DNA of 64,000 nucleotides from Heliocidaris tuberculata. Taxonomy: Eukaryota > Echinodermata > Echinoidea > Camarodonta > Echinometridae. Below the pieces are notes generated by a model. It saw nothing but the letters and a program-made list of their open reading frames with translations, was not told where the DNA came from and made no database searches. The stretch covers positions 27,141,807 through 27,205,806 of the forward strand of contig CM046848.1 of the NCBI GenBank assembly GCA_025618425.1, read 5' to 3'. The first letter of the stretch is position 1. Each line of letters begins with the position of its first letter. This document shows positions 36,041 through 48,837 of this stretch, piece after piece. The position numbers were made by a program, and so were the translations under genes.

Positions 36041-36981
36041 ACTAAATGTTGAATCTCATAAGGCATCTTGAAGTTGTTGTATCGCAGTTTTACAATTTTA
36101 AGAAGCAATATGTTATCGCACCAAAGAGCTTTCAGATCATAATTTCTAAAGTAAGCCTGTGTATTTTGGACCCGGTAGCTTCTAATAAGATCGACACAGC
36201 TCAATTTCCAGACTCTTTCCGACGATATCGATCCTATTGATCTGATCGAGGGTGGGCCAATCGATACCAAATGTTTCTCTTTTAAAATGAAAGTCATTCA
36301 CTTCATATATAGAGTCGTTGCATTTTGCTGTTTGTTGAAAAGGAGATATAAATCGTTTTTTCTCCAAAGTACCCTTGAAATTTCAAACAAGAAAACGAAA
36401 AACGTGATACTGGCATACTTACAATGGCAGGGCGTAGCATGTTTTTAGTCTTGGGGTTGGGGAGAACTCGTCTTTTATGGTATTTGTGTTATCGGCATCA
36501 GAGATAATGCATTGTGGTTTGTTCGGTCTTTCTCGTCTCCATGTTCTTCCTCTTCTTCTTTCTGCCTTTTCTTTTTGTCTCTCCAAGTTTTGTTCATCTC
36601 TTTTCAAGCCTTTCCTGACCTTCAATCTTCTTCGAATTTTCTGAACATGTTACTTAGCATAGATATGAAGTTGTGAAAGAATGTCTACTAATGCAAAAAG
36701 TTGTGAAAGATTGTCTTCTTATGCAAAAATCTCTCAACCATGACGGGATAGGCGCCATTTTCTTTCGGAATTTCATATCTGTTTTCGACCCTTTTCTATT
36801 AACCAGTCTTCTCGAAACTTGGCATTGAGATTAATAATCGTTATACGCAACGCATTTCATCGCAAAATATTTATAATCACTCATGTGTGACTATCTTAGC
36901 GCCATTTTCTTTCTTGATGATTTTTTGGGCCTGTATCATTAGGAGCCCGTAAAGTGACATGTGAGAAAAGAAAACAGAAAT
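36037..36981. other. No gene recognised
   Basis: A tandem phrase AGTTGTGAAAGAATGTCT / AGTTGTGAAAGATTGTCT lies at 36669-36716. No exon supported. Confidence 0.35.
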
Positions 36982-36982
36982 C

Positions 36983-37059
<77 letters not shown>

Positions 37060-37087
37060 AATAATAATAACAATAATAATAATAATG

Positions 37088-37130
<43 letters not shown>

Positions 37131-37136
37131 TAATAA
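36982..37136. repeat. (AAT)n microsatellite
   Basis: About 155 bp of AAT with occasional GAT and CAA triplets. Confidence 0.96.
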
Positions 37137-37165
37137 GCGCTTCCAAAGGGTTTGGACTATGGATA

Positions 37166-37442
37166 TCATTATTTCTTTCCCTCATAATATCATTTCGTTT
37201 CCTGGCAATATCATTTCGTTCCCTCGCAATTATTATTTCGTTTCCTCATAAAATCATTTCTTTTCCTGGCAATACTATTTTGTTCCCTCGCAATAATTAT
37301 TTCGTTCCCTCATAATATTATTTCGTTCCATCGCAATAATTATTTCGTTCCCTCTCAAAGAAATGTTCCTTTCCCTTACAATAATTATTGCGTTCCCTCA
37401 CAAATCATTTCGCTCCCTCGCATTAATCATTTCGTTCCCTCG
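37166..37442. repeat. TTTCGTTCCCTCGCAATAAT minisatellite
   Basis: About a dozen imperfect units of roughly 22-25 bp, alternating CATAATATCATTTCGTTCC and GCAATAATTATTTCGTTCC forms. One frame reads as a repetitive peptide (IISFPGN-like), but stops and unit-length variation argue against a protein. Confidence 0.88.
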
Positions 37443-37847
37443 CAGTGGAACGATTTTCATGCATGAATGGTCACGCATTTCATGAATAAACTACCTTTGA
37501 AGGACCCCTGTTCGACACTGACTCCCGTCTTTTGGTGGGGCCCCAGACTTAAATCCCTCTTGCATAAAAAGTTGCGTTTAAACGCAAATGAACATTTTAA
37601 ACGTCCCAAATACGCGATCCTGATCGGTTGAAAATCAAGTCGCAACTTTTTAGGCAAAAGGCCCATGGTTGATGAATGTCTTTAAGAACCCAACGACAAT
37701 ACCCCGCCCCCACACACACACACCCACACACACACCTACATAAGTTGTTTTGTTTAATTCATCCTGCCCTGATATTTCGATTACTCTATGTCAGATCCCC
37801 TATTTTAGCTTATCACGCCTCTGTAGGCTTGTAGGGATTCTTTATGT

Positions 37848-37927
37848 TTTAATTTACCTTACATGAATTCATGTTTTGATTTATCTTACATGAATTCTTT
37901 ATGTTTTAATTTATCTTACATGAATTC
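37848..37927. repeat. Three-copy tandem repeat of about 27 bp
   Basis: Three adjacent units share TTTATCTTACATGAATTC with ATGTTTTAATTT-like spacers. Confidence 0.75.
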
Positions 37928-38616
37928 ATGTTACAAATCTATGTCACCTTTCGTTTATGTTTTATCTAAATATATTTCAGCATTTATTTTGCTTGTTAAC
38001 ATGCAGAGATGAAGAAAGAATTCAAAATCATTACATTTCCACTTCTAATTTACTTTTCTCTTCTATCGCAAAACAAAAAGCTAAAACCATAAAGACATCA
38101 AGGTATTTTCTAGTTAGGTAACGTGAACATCGTGAAATCAGTAAATACATGTACACTAAAATGCTATGTTTAACACTAAATCAATTTTTCACCAACTTCA
38201 TATTGGAACATGTTAAGATGGTAGACTAATAAATGGTTAAATGCATTGTGAATTCTTAGTAACATGTACACAGCTTGCTTTTTCAAACTGAAAGAAATAC
38301 ATAGGTCTTCTAGTTACAATTCAGAGTTAAACGAGTCTGACATAATTTGCTAAATTTAAAAATCGACTGAAGGTTAAAACATAGACTTATGAAAGAATGC
38401 TGGAATCTTATGTAAATGAAGGGATTTACTAGGTAATTGGGAACAAGGGCAATCTCCTAATTATGTTGTTCGATGTTGCAGGATTGTAGAGTGATATTCG
38501 CATGGGCGTGACGCAATTTCAAAGGTATATCATCATTAATATCATCACGATTTTGAATCTCCTGCTAATCCTCATTATCCACCTCAGCCTACTTTTCATC
38601 AGCATCATCATCATTA

Positions 38617-39976
38617 TGAAAATCGCCAAAGTCATTCCTTTATTTAAAAAGGGGGACAAACTAATTGTAAACAACTATCGACCGATCTCATTGTTACCTT
38701 CTTTCTCTAAGATCTTAGAGAAAATCATATATATTAGAGAAAATCATATATATTAGAAAAGTTGCCTTCCTAAAAGATCATAATGTTTTCTCTAACTTTC
38801 AATTTGGTTTTAGGGAAAAGCATAGTACCATTCATGCTTTATTATCTTTTGTGGAGAAAGTAGCTCATGCTATTGATAATTCCTCTCATATGGTTGGTAT
38901 CTTCCTGGACTTCTCCAAAGCCTTTGACACAATAAACCACGATATATTACTTAATAAGCTTTCCCATATACGTGGAAAGGCTTTGGAGTGGTTCTAACAG
39001 AAAGCAAAATGTCTCTTTAAACGATTGTTCATCAGATTTATGTAATATTAGCTGTGGTGTTCCACAGGGAAGCCTCCTGGGTCCACTTTTATTTATTTTA
39101 TATATAAATGATTTCTGCAGATCATCCCATATTTTATCGTTTATACTTTTTGCTGACGACACGAATCTGTTCTTTTCCCACAACAATCCATACACTCTTG
39201 CGCAAACGGTTAATTCTGAACTATCTAAGATTCTACAATGGATTAGAGCAAACAAACTTTCACTTAATCTCCAAAAAACTAAATATATGTTGTTCAGTAA
39301 CACTATAGACTCACTGCCAATAAATATTGAATTCGATGACTTCCCGTTGGAGAGTGTTTCTCACACTAAATTTTTGGGCGTAACAGTCGACAATAAACTC
39401 TCCTGAAAGTATCATATTGACAACATCTGTAAAACTATTTCTCGAAATATTGGTGTCATGAATAGATTAAAAACACATCTCCATTCATCTTCCTTACTTA
39501 TGCTTTATTCCTCTCTGGTCTTACCATATCTACATTATGGACTCCTGGTGTGGGGCAATACGCACCAAACTTTGTTAAACAGAATATTATTACTACAAAA
39601 GAAAGCTCTTCGTATCATTTGCCTTTCTCATTTTCGCTCCCATACGGATCCTCTCTTCTTTGAAAATAAAATATTGAAAATTAAAGATCTTTATCTTCTC
39701 CAGTTAGGTCAGTTTATGTATTCTTATAATAACGACATGCTTCCTTCCGTTTTTGATATGTTCACCCAAAATAAATCCTCTCATAAGTACCCAACCCGGC
39801 GCTGTAACGACTTTCATCTACCTCTGTTGAGAACCCTTCTAGCTCAAAACACGTTTATTTATACAGCCTCCAAATTTTGGAACTCTCTTCATAATGACAT
39901 TCAACTTGCCCCCTCACTTTATTCATTTAAAAGGAAATTGAAATTGTTTCTTATACTTTCTTACAATACAAATTAA
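38617..39976 (+). pseudogene. CR1/L2-like LINE, reverse transcriptase remnant
   Basis: 5'-truncated ORF2 of a non-LTR retrotransposon, starting at [15 protein letters not shown] directly after ATC/ATT-rich sequence. Reverse transcriptase motifs in order are [20 protein letters not shown], then FGFREKHSTIHALLSF, then FLDFSKAFDTINHDILL (catalytic Asp), GVPQGSLLGPLLFILYINDF, and FADDTNLF at about 39149. The thumb and C-terminal region runs on to WNSLHNDIQL and FKRKLKLFL before the stop at 39976. Lesions: a 19-bp tandem duplication at 38717-38754 shifts the frame, a deletion near 38966-38996 shifts it again, and a single stop codon lies at 39404-39406. With only three lesions the copy is fairly recent. 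It is not a host gene. Confidence 0.93.
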
Positions 39977-40657
39977 TATCAGTGCACAGTCTAATCATGT
40001 CTCGCCTTTTTAAAAAAAATGCATTTATCCTTCCCGTCATGTCTTTACGCTCTATATGCAACTTACTATAATTATGGTCATTACCCCTGTAGTATGAACA
40101 TCGTGTGCTCTCTCCCCCCCTCTCTCTCTCTCTCTCCTCCTCCTCCTCCTCTCCACCTCTCCTCTCTCTTTCTTTTCTCTTCACATATGCAGCAACATTT
40201 ACTATCCTTGTATTTTTCTCTTCCCTTGCTTTAATTTATGTTGTCTTATATTCTTTTCATTATGTTCACCATACTATATACGTGTCGTAACAAATTCTCA
40301 AATTATGGATTTATAATTGTATTATTATTCTGCCACTTTTTGGTAATCTATGTATATCTATATTTTTTCTGGTCAATATATTTACATGTTAAAAAAAATA
40401 CGTTTGTCATTATTTCGAGGGATCCACATACTACAAGCTTTGCTTTTCAGTGGATCCCTCCATTTCCACAGGTTTAACTTAAACCAAAAAAACAACAAAA
40501 ATACTATTATACCGGATGTCTATGTATACTTTCTATTTTATAACTTTAAACCATGTAAAATGTATCTTGTTATTGAATATTGAATTGTATATTTGATTTC
40601 TTGTTAAAATCACTGTTCTGTTGGAAATGAAAATAAAACTGAAACTCAAACTGAAAC
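39977..40657 (+). mobile_element. 3' UTR and tail of the CR1/L2-like LINE
   Basis: It follows the RT stop and contains the phrase GATCCACATACTACAAGCTT near 40430. It ends in a short direct-repeat tail, AAACTGAAACTCAAACTGAAACT at 40636-40660, rather than poly-A. Repeat-tail termini of this sort are typical of the CR1/L2 group. A (TCA)n microsatellite begins right after it. Confidence 0.8.
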
Positions 40658-40676
40658 TGAAACTAATTTTTAATAT

Positions 40677-40968
40677 CGTCATCATCATCATCGTCATCAT
40701 CATCATCATCATCATCATAACCATCATCATCGTCATCGTCATCATCATAACCGTCATCTTTGTCACCATGACAAGCGTTGAAATCGTCAAAATCACCATC
40801 GTCGTCATCATCATCACCATCACCATCATCATCATCATCATCATCATCATTATCATCTTTGTCACCATCATCATCATCATCATTACCATCATCATTATTG
40901 TCACTATTACCACAATCTCATCATCGTCATCATTATCATCTTCATCATCATCATCATAACCATATCGA
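40677..40968. repeat. (TCA)n microsatellite
   Basis: About 290 bp of TCA/TCG triplets with ACC interruptions, possibly seeded by the LINE tail just upstream. Both-strand frames (poly-Met, poly-Ser, poly-Ile) are artefacts. Confidence 0.95.
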
Positions 40969-41043
40969 TGATGATAAGAGGGGCTGATGGAGGAATATTT
41001 CGGGACAGGCTCCTGGACTACGAACCCAGTCATGTCCACCACT

Positions 41044-41179
41044 AGTGGCGTAGAATGGGTCCAGCTAGCATGGGGGCATCCGTCTTTCTAGAATAAAAAG
41101 TGAAAGAACAAAGTCGTCGAAAGGGAGGAGGGTGTAGAAGGGGAGCAATTATCTTCTCTTTAAGTACCCCTCCCCCCTC

Positions 41180-41213
<34 letters not shown>

Positions 41214-41288
41214 CTTTTTTTTCTTTAAATCGCCATTCGAGGAGGCACGTGTCCCTCTGCCCCCCCCCCCGTAATAGCTACGCCACTG
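41044..41288. mobile_element. MITE-like element with AGTGGCGTAG ends
   Basis: The left AGTGGCGTAG faces CTACGCCACT at the right end. The interior contains CT-rich and C-rich runs and GGCACGTGTCCCTCTGCCCC. A related phrase (GGCACGTGCCTCCTTGCCCC, then GCGAAGCCGCTGTA) occurs at 44322-44358. hAT-type termini are possible but the target duplication was not resolved. Confidence 0.6.
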
Positions 41289-41587
41289 TCCATCACATCA
41301 CATCATCGCGACGACACGCGCTTACTCTCACAATACTTGTTGACATAACGGTTCTTGAGCTAATGACGCAGTAAATTGTAAACAAACAACGCTCTTCATC
41401 AAAGTTCTAGATCTAAATCTGTGATGAAAGACCCACTTTAGTTCCTTTTTTTGATAAACTTAATTTGGTTATCGCGTGTTCTTGTTTGTTTTGGGGATGA
41501 AAAACTTCCAAGTAGCCTGTCAATCTTGAAGCAAACCGGCGATTGGAACCGACGACTGTCATCTTGTCTAGGAGGCAATCTTGAAGC

Positions 41588-41703
41588 ATATTTATTCATT
41601 TATGTATTTGTATTTAATCATTAATTTATTTATTTATTTATCTATTTATCTACTTATTTATTTATTTATTTATTCATTCATTCATTCATTCATTTATTCA
41701 TCA
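41588..41703. repeat. (ATTT/ATTC)n repeat
   Basis: Tetranucleotide ATTT changing to ATTC units. Confidence 0.9.
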
Positions 41704-42003
41704 ATTTATATACAATTTTATTCAAACGGTTTAGCTGTTTTAGTTAGTAAACTGGTGTAATGTCCATTTTGTAATATTTTGTTTTGTGTTTTGTTTGTTT
41801 ATGGTATGTTGATTTCGGCTTGTAATTAGAAAGAAAGGGGGATAGGGTAAAGTTAAGAGAGAGTGAGAGAGAGAGACAATATAAAATACCAGTAACTAAA
41901 ACATTGCTTCAGACACGTCGGGGAGGAGTAAGTTAGATTTGACCAAACCCATCGATCATTTAAGACAGACCGCACATTCAAAAATTCATTTTTGTATAGA
42001 GCA

Positions 42004-42287
42004 ATCCCTGCCGGAAAGAACACAGTGTCCCACAGTGTGTTCACAGTGTGTTCACATAGTCGATTCTGTGAAGATGTGATTCACAATGTTAAAACGCTCG
42101 AATTTAACACTTTGAAGATGATTTCACACCGTGGACACCTCCACGGTGTGGTTTGCCACAGAGTGTGCACATAGTGATGTTCGATTTCACAGTGTGAATT
42201 TACTCGCTCACAGTGTGAAGATGTGATTAAAAATGTGTTTCATACTGTGAACACACTGTGGGGCACTGTGTTCTTTCCGGCAGGGAT
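42004..42287. mobile_element. 284-bp MITE built of CACAGTGTG units
   Basis: The 20-bp terminus ATCCCTGCCGGAAAGAACAC is exactly inverted at the right end, and the pairing continues inward. Inside, TTCACAGTGTG, CACAGTGTGAAGATGTGATT and related units recur in both directions around a central ACCGTGG...CCACGGTG palindrome. The element is almost wholly self-complementary. No clear target duplication was seen. Confidence 0.9.
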
Positions 42288-43984
42288 AGAATGATGGTAG
42301 GCCCTTCGTTCTAACATCTTAATTAGGTCGCGAAAATACTTGGATTGTTTCTTAATTTGGCGTAAAGAAAAAATATCAGTGTTTAGAAAGAAATATTTGA
42401 TGTTCACTTTCAATGAGACTAATACCTAACGTACCGCGGAACGAATGACCCTAGAATTTGCATGTATTATAGATCTCATCACCACAGGAGTGATTCAAAA
42501 GAAATTTCATACCACTGTCACAAGCCAAAACTTGCTCCTGTTCGGACAAATTTTCTTGTAAAAATAAATCAAATGAACCAGGAATATTGCGTTAATAATA
42601 TGCAAAGGGAGACAGCAAACTAAATTTTCAGAAAGATATTAATTCGACATGTAATCGGCTACATAGTAGCCCGATACTACTAATTAAAAAACAATGCTTT
42701 CATATATTTTTGTTCAAAGTTTCAGATGTGCTATTTTCAAATGTTTGCCGACATAAAACATGACACAAAAACTAGTATTAAGGAATAGGGAAACAACGAC
42801 ACAGAGGAAATAGTTCGACAGATAGAAAAGGTTGATGATAACAAACTCTTAGCTTCCCACTTCAATGGGTCTTAGTTTTGAAGTGCATGCTGATAAGTTA
42901 AATAAAGATGGACACTTGTGCAGCGGAAATCATCATTTCCGTTAGAAATAGAGATGGACCTGCAGATGAGAAAATGAAGATAAAAAGTCCAGACGAAGAT
43001 TCATGTATTCTCTCTGGTCTATCTACCACCATGTTTGAAGCATGACATCCATAGATATGTCGAAAATAAAAGGCAGATCAAGGAAAATCAAACACAGATG
43101 AGCAAGTTGATCAGACAAACAGCTAGGTTTTTAAACACTTTAACTTTTACATTATTCGTCTACGTTCTGTCAAACTTTCGTCAACACTAATATAAAAATC
43201 AGATACCATCCTTCAACGATTTTTTAAGAAATCAGTTTGAAAATATATTTTTATCCAGATATTCTAAAATGTTCCCTCGTTACGATAGCTCCTTTTTATC
43301 AATTATCAAAAAGTTCACCTATCACCTATGTTGTATAATTAACTATTTAATCCATTTTTCTTAACATTTGATTTTTTTTCTACTCAGACCCGTAACACAG
43401 TTTGAAACTTCGAATATAAATTGTAAATGAACGATGGACGCTTACTGCAAAAGCTTTTTCGTAATATTATATTTACTAAATGGTATTTTCATTTTATGCT
43501 GTGCATTGTATGCCTTTTATGGGAATAGGAAAATACAAAATTATAAATATATGCAAAACACAGTCGTGATGATTATTATGAACAATACGAAGAATAATAT
43601 AAAAAAAATGTTTGTAAAAAAAAAAAAAAAGACATAGCATCTGAAATAGAACATGGAGATGATTGGTAAATAAACTCAACATGCTCAAGCAGGCTGGTTG
43701 TAAGAAGAGGTAGTAGCGTAACGTGGGTTTAGCCATTGAGGGGCACTGGTGTAATCGGGGGGGGGGTGTGATCGGAAATAATAGGTGGATGAAATACAAG
43801 AGAACAACACTAGTGAAAGATAATAATAATAATAATAGTAAGAATAATAACGGTGGCTTCTTATTAAGCGCTTAGGTCTATCACGGATGATGCTGCTCAT
43901 GGCGCTTTACATATACATATACAAAATAAAGTACAACAAGATGTGGGAGAGGGATCTATTATCTTCGTTTCATGTTGCCTTACC
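42288..43984. other. No gene recognised
   Basis: AT-rich non-coding sequence. A poly-A run lies near 43617-43630 and a G run at 43758-43766. Confidence 0.35.
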
Positions 43985-44106
43985 CTCTCCCTTTCTGTCT
44001 GTCGGTCTCTCTCTGTCTCTGTCTCTCTCTGTCTCTCTCTCTCTCTTTCTCTCCTTCTCTTTCCTTTTTTTTTTGGGGGGGGGAGGGGGGGGGGGGGGGG
44101 GGGGGG
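43985..44106. repeat. CT-rich tract joined to poly-G
   Basis: About 70 bp of CTCTCTGT and CT units, then T9 and a G run of about 30. Assembly errors are likely in a run of this kind. Confidence 0.93.
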
Positions 44107-44940
44107 CACGGTGGCATAATGAGCCAAATATATTTGAGGGGGCTGAGTTTAGGCATACGGTGCAAAATTTCTAAATGCTTACGACCGAGCAAATAAAATC
44201 GACTTTTTACAATGAAAATGTAATTTTGTCATGCATCTTGTAGGTAACTTGATTTTTTTTTCTTTGTTTTTTTTTGTTTTTTTTGTTTTTGTTTTGGCGT
44301 GGGACTTTTTTTTGGGGGGGGGCACGTGCCTCCTTGCCCCCTGCAGCGAAGCCGCTGTACATGAGGAGTATACAAACGAGAAGGAGATAAAAAGAATCTA
44401 ATTAAATCTGAAGATGCATGCAAACCCTCCTATATACACAAGCAGCAAGCTAAGCACTGAGGCTCTCCCGAGACATCATTAGCCGCCCCGAAGAATTCCC
44501 GGCTCGCGTGTCCATCCGAACCCCGGCCAGAAATCCTAAACAATGAGCCTTCTAGATGGAGAGCTAGAAGAAACAAAAGAAAAGGGGGAAAAAAACAAAG
44601 AAAGGAATAAATTTTGACTTCGGATGAAAGAAGAGAGCGAAAGGAGAAGGCTGGAGAAGGAGATACAGCACGAGGATGACTTCGAAACGTAATCTGGGGA
44701 TTCCAAATATTTGTTGTATCATTCTTAACGATCTAATCGTCGGGTTTTAGATTGCGGTAGGTATGAGAGCATGGTTATCCGTGGTAAGAGCAAGGAGAGG
44801 ATAGAGAAGAAGAGAGCAATAGGAAGCTGGGAGAGGGAGAGGGAAGGAGAGGGAGAGAGGGAAATAAAGAGATAGAGATTTTTTTTTCTAACGGTTTATT
44901 GATTTTAAAAAAATAATTTTTTTGATGGCCGAATTGCAGA
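44107..44940. other. No gene recognised
   Basis: Non-coding, with T- and G-rich homopolymers at 44250-44320. A poly-T of 22 lies at 44941-44962. Confidence 0.35.
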
Positions 44941-45327
44941 TTTTTTTTTTTTTTTTTTTTTTTAGAAAAGATAACATTAATATCAATCATAATTATACCA
45001 ACAACAAAAAAAAACCCCCCAAAAAACCCACATAATTGTGGTAATAATACGGAACTGTGATAATACATCCGACATAGATAAGAGAGAAAATGAATACACT
45101 GCTTTGGAAATGAGAGAGAGAGAAAGAGACAGAGAGAGAAGGAGGTTAAGAGCGAAAACTGCAATGTATTAGTCGACTCGTAATCATACCGTGAAAACAG
45201 ACATGATCAAGATCTTGTTTATATTGGGTTTCATCCGAAGGTATTATAAACTTTTAGGTTTTCTTTCGTGACCGGATTTAACTAGGCCTTGTCACGCTGT
45301 TATATTTGTTTGTTGATCAAATCTTGT

Positions 45328-45483
45328 AGTAATAAAAACATACCCGCAACAACAACAATAAAAACAAACCTTCTTGTAACAATAAAAACAAACCTTCAAC
45401 AACAACAAAAGCAACATCAACCACAACAACAAAGACAACAACATGAACAACAACAACCACAACACCAATAACAATAAAAACAG
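45328..45483. repeat. (CAA)n-type repeat
   Basis: CAACAA and AATAAAAACAAACCTTC units. The Gln/Asn-rich frame is a translation of the repeat. Confidence 0.9.
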
Positions 45484-45612
45484 CAAATATGTTTTTGGAG
45501 AATAAAGAACGAAAACAAAAGAAGGGGAAAAAACATCACTCTTTTTCCGTCCGTCTTTCCTCCTGTATAACTCTCTCTTTTCTTTACCGCCTTCCCCTTC
45601 ATGGGGTTTTAG

Positions 45613-46357
45613 TTAAAGGCCAAGTCCACACTAATATAAAGTTGATTTGAATAAATAGAGTAAAATTATACCAGCATAACAGTGAAAATTTCGCTGAAAT
45701 CGGATGTAAAATACGAAAGTTACGGCATTTTAAAGTTTTGCATTATTTCATGAAACAGTGATATGCATATGCGGTATGCAAATGAGTGAACCGATGATGG
45801 CACACACTCACTTTTCCTTATGTATTTTATTATATGAAATTTCGAATATTTCAATTTTTATGGATGTGATAATAAAGAATCTCTCCCTTGTATCATGATG
45901 ATTTTACATGTTCCATAGGAGTCAAACCCTGTTTTACATTATTGAAGCAAACAATTGAAATATATGATATTTCATATAATAAAATACATAAGGAAAAGAG
46001 AGTGTGTGACACCATCGGCATATCACTGTTTCAAGAAATAATGCAAAACTTCAAAATGCCGTAACATTCTTATTTTACACCCGATTTCAATAAAAAATTC
46101 ACTATTAACACGATAAAAACTATTTTCGAAAAATCAACTGAAGGCAATTTCAATAGCCCTGTCTATCACCTTTAGAAATGTGCGAACAATGGCATATTAC
46201 GTAATCCGAACCTGATTTCTATGGGCAGTACAATAGGCCTTTGAAATTGTCCTTGAGTTTATTTTTCGAAAGTAGTTTTTATCGTGTTTATTATGCTTGT
46301 TTAATTTTACTCTGTTTATTCAAATCAACTTGATTTTAGTGTGGACTTGGCCTTTAT
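45613..46357. mobile_element. TTAA element AGGCCAAGTCCACACT with a nested MITE
   Basis: TTAA at 45613-45616 precedes AGGCCAAGTCCACACTAATA. The inverse AGTGTGGACTTGGCCT ends at 46353, followed by TTAT, a decayed TTAA. The arms stay complementary for over 200 bp around a centre near 45910. The right arm is interrupted at 46109-46286 by the CACGATAAAAACTAC MITE. There is no coding capacity. Confidence 0.92.
46105..46290. mobile_element. 178-bp TTAA MITE, copy 2, nested
   Basis: Flanked by TTAA (46105-46108) and TTTA (46287-46290). Its ends match copy 1 at 11818-11988 but the internal sequence is inverted. It sits within the right arm of the 45617 element, so it inserted later. Confidence 0.93.
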
Positions 46358-46407
46358 CGTCTTTATACCCCTACTCCACCCCATCATCTACTCCTCCCCT
46401 TTAAAAA

Positions 46408-46695
46408 ATGGAAGAAGAAGAGAGGAGGAGGAGGAGGAAGAGGAAGAAGAAGAAGAAGAAAAAGAAGAGATTAGGAGGAAGAAAAAGCAAAAGAAGAAGA
46501 AAAAAGAATAAGAAGGGGGGAGGAGGAAGAAGAAGGAAAAGAAGAAGGAAAAAAGAGAAGAAAGAGAAGAAAAAAGAAAAAGAAGAAGATGAGGAAGAGG
46601 AAGAAGGAGAAGAAAAAGAAGAAAGAAAGAAAAAAAGAAAGAAAAAAAGAAAGAAAGAAAAAAAGAAAGAAAGAAAAAAAGAAAGGAAGGAAGAA
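46408..46695. repeat. (GAA)n purine tract
   Basis: Nearly pure purine on the plus strand over about 290 bp. The Lys/Glu/Arg-rich frame is an artefact. Confidence 0.95.
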
Positions 46696-48394
46696 AGCTA
46701 CAGCATCACACTGAGCTTCTTAACGCTAATGAGAAGTATTCATTGAATGCGCCTGTTCGTGCGACTTGACGGATTTAAGCTCATCACTAAGATCACGCCT
46801 TAATTTTCCTTTTTCCTGCAAATTCTGATGAAGAAACAAAGTATGCATAGATCTTTTCTGGCTTCTGCTATGCATCTTGCTTTTTGTGGTCCTAACCATA
46901 TTTTGCTCTATTGTAGATTTTGAACTATTGATATGTATATTTCTTTTGTAAATATGTTTGCTTTTATGGTTGAATAAAATTGAATTGAACGTATGAGGTT
47001 TCATTTAAATGTACGATTGTGATTGTATAAATATATAATGGAAAAAAGTCCAAGTTGTTCGGGGTAGGAATATTATTATGAAAACAAACACTGAGTGCAG
47101 AAATATGTTTCCAGAAGATGAAATATGCATATAAACCGTTAAAAAAATGTTCATTTACTTCCATAAAGTGCCTGGCTTTTAGAAAGCATCCTTGACATTT
47201 ATGTGTTGTTTTTTTTAATGAGAAAACACTTGACAAAAAAAAAAAGAAATGCATGAAAATTTCTCAGACTTTCAATATATTTTAATACGTACATCAATGA
47301 AATGAATTCTATTTACTTTATACAGACACGTATATCTATTCTAGATAGATTGAACAATAAAGAAAGAAAAGAAAATGCACTTGAAGAGAATATCTTAGTA
47401 GATAAAATTTTAAAAGAAAAAATTGATACCAAATTTCAAATAGGCTTTTAGCGTTATTATAGTCTTTTAATACGTATAGCCTATAATGTATACTGTATAT
47501 GCACATATCGAGCATAGTCAGCCTGAACCAATGCGTCGAATGAGTTACAGAAGTATAAAATTTTATGTAATAACGCGGAATACTTCTAAAAGTCTCACAT
47601 GTGTAACATCATCAATAATGTATGCATCTATTTACAATAATTCTATTGAATTATACACTCAAACCATGTAAACGGTACATATGATTACTCTCGTTGCCTA
47701 TATCAACCTACATGTGTATATCACCACATTATTTTGTTATTATAACCATCTTCGATATACGTGTTCTTTGTTTATATATGGTAAATCAGTATATTAGAAC
47801 ATCAGTACTATGTTATTGGAATATTAGTATATTAGGGTATTAGTGTATTAGTGTATTAGTTTATTATTATATAAATATATTTGTTTATGAGTACCGGTCT
47901 ATCAGTATATCATATATTGGTGTATTAATATATAATGTTATCAATTATAATGTGTTGCTTTTATTATGATGTGTTATTTTTTGTTATCTCTATAAAACCA
48001 CAAAATATTAACTTGCGAGATGCATGTCTTATTGTTTCAATAAACCATTAAAATAAAAGCTGCATGTACACTTATAGAGTGACATTAGCCAGGGAGACAG
48101 GGCTCAGTTTTATTACTGCTTTTAACGAACATAATAGTTTCGATTATTCAGTTAATGATTTAAACTTAAAGTCGTCACAGATATTCAGTTTTATAAGAGA
48201 TTTTCAATATGCATATTTGAGCTGCACTGAATCGAATGCTTCATTAATAGAAAGTTACTAGTGCTACTTTGCCATTTACAGAAACTCACGGGCAATTCCA
48301 ATGTATATTTGGTCATTCCATGTCACATCCATTACCAAGTATTGTGAAACAATAAGCATAATTAATATCGAAGTACCACTGTCCTTTATTTCGG
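46696..48394. other. No gene recognised
   Basis: At 46965-46995 GTTGAATAAAATTGAATTGA resembles a LINE 3' tail. At 47783-47935 short GTATTAGT units recur. No exon supported. Confidence 0.35.
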
Positions 48395-48645
48395 GAGGGG
48401 GGGGGGTACCTTGTTTTTCCGAAGGTTCGTTTTTCCGAAGGTTCGTTTTTTCGAAGGAAAGTAATTCCGAAGGAAACACAAATTTCCCAAAGCGGGGGGT
48501 TCCTAACTCCGAAAATGAAGTTGGATTAATAATTCCGAACATGAAATTTTGATGCATTACTCAGAAGGTTCGTTATTCCGAAGGTTCGTAATTCCGAAAA
48601 TGAAATAGGGTTCATAATTCTGAAGGTAATTCGGAAAAACGACAT
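48395..48645. repeat. TTCCGAAGGTTCG repeat field, copy 2
   Basis: The same unit types as 27450-28012 (TTTTTCCGAAGGTTCG, TAATTCCGAAAATGAAATAG) but fewer and mainly in one orientation. A G run lies at 48396-48407. Confidence 0.85.
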
Positions 48646-48837
48646 GTAACCTTTATTTCATGTGATTCATGCTACAGCAGGGCAATCAACTTATTGCAGT
48701 TACCATGATTACCCAGTACATTTAAATCTTTGATGCATTCGGTAACGTATGTGACAAAATACCGTGGACCTGCACTTACGTTGACAATCTTTGAGTTCAT
48801 TGAAATTACCTTTTTTTTTTTTTTTTTTTTTTACAAA

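Noticed and set aside
37166..37442. Repetitive IISFPGN-like peptide
   Set aside because: It is a frame of a minisatellite with unit-length changes and stops.
46408..46746. 112-codon Lys/Arg/Glu-rich frame resembling a nuclear protein
   Set aside because: Translation of a GAA purine tract.
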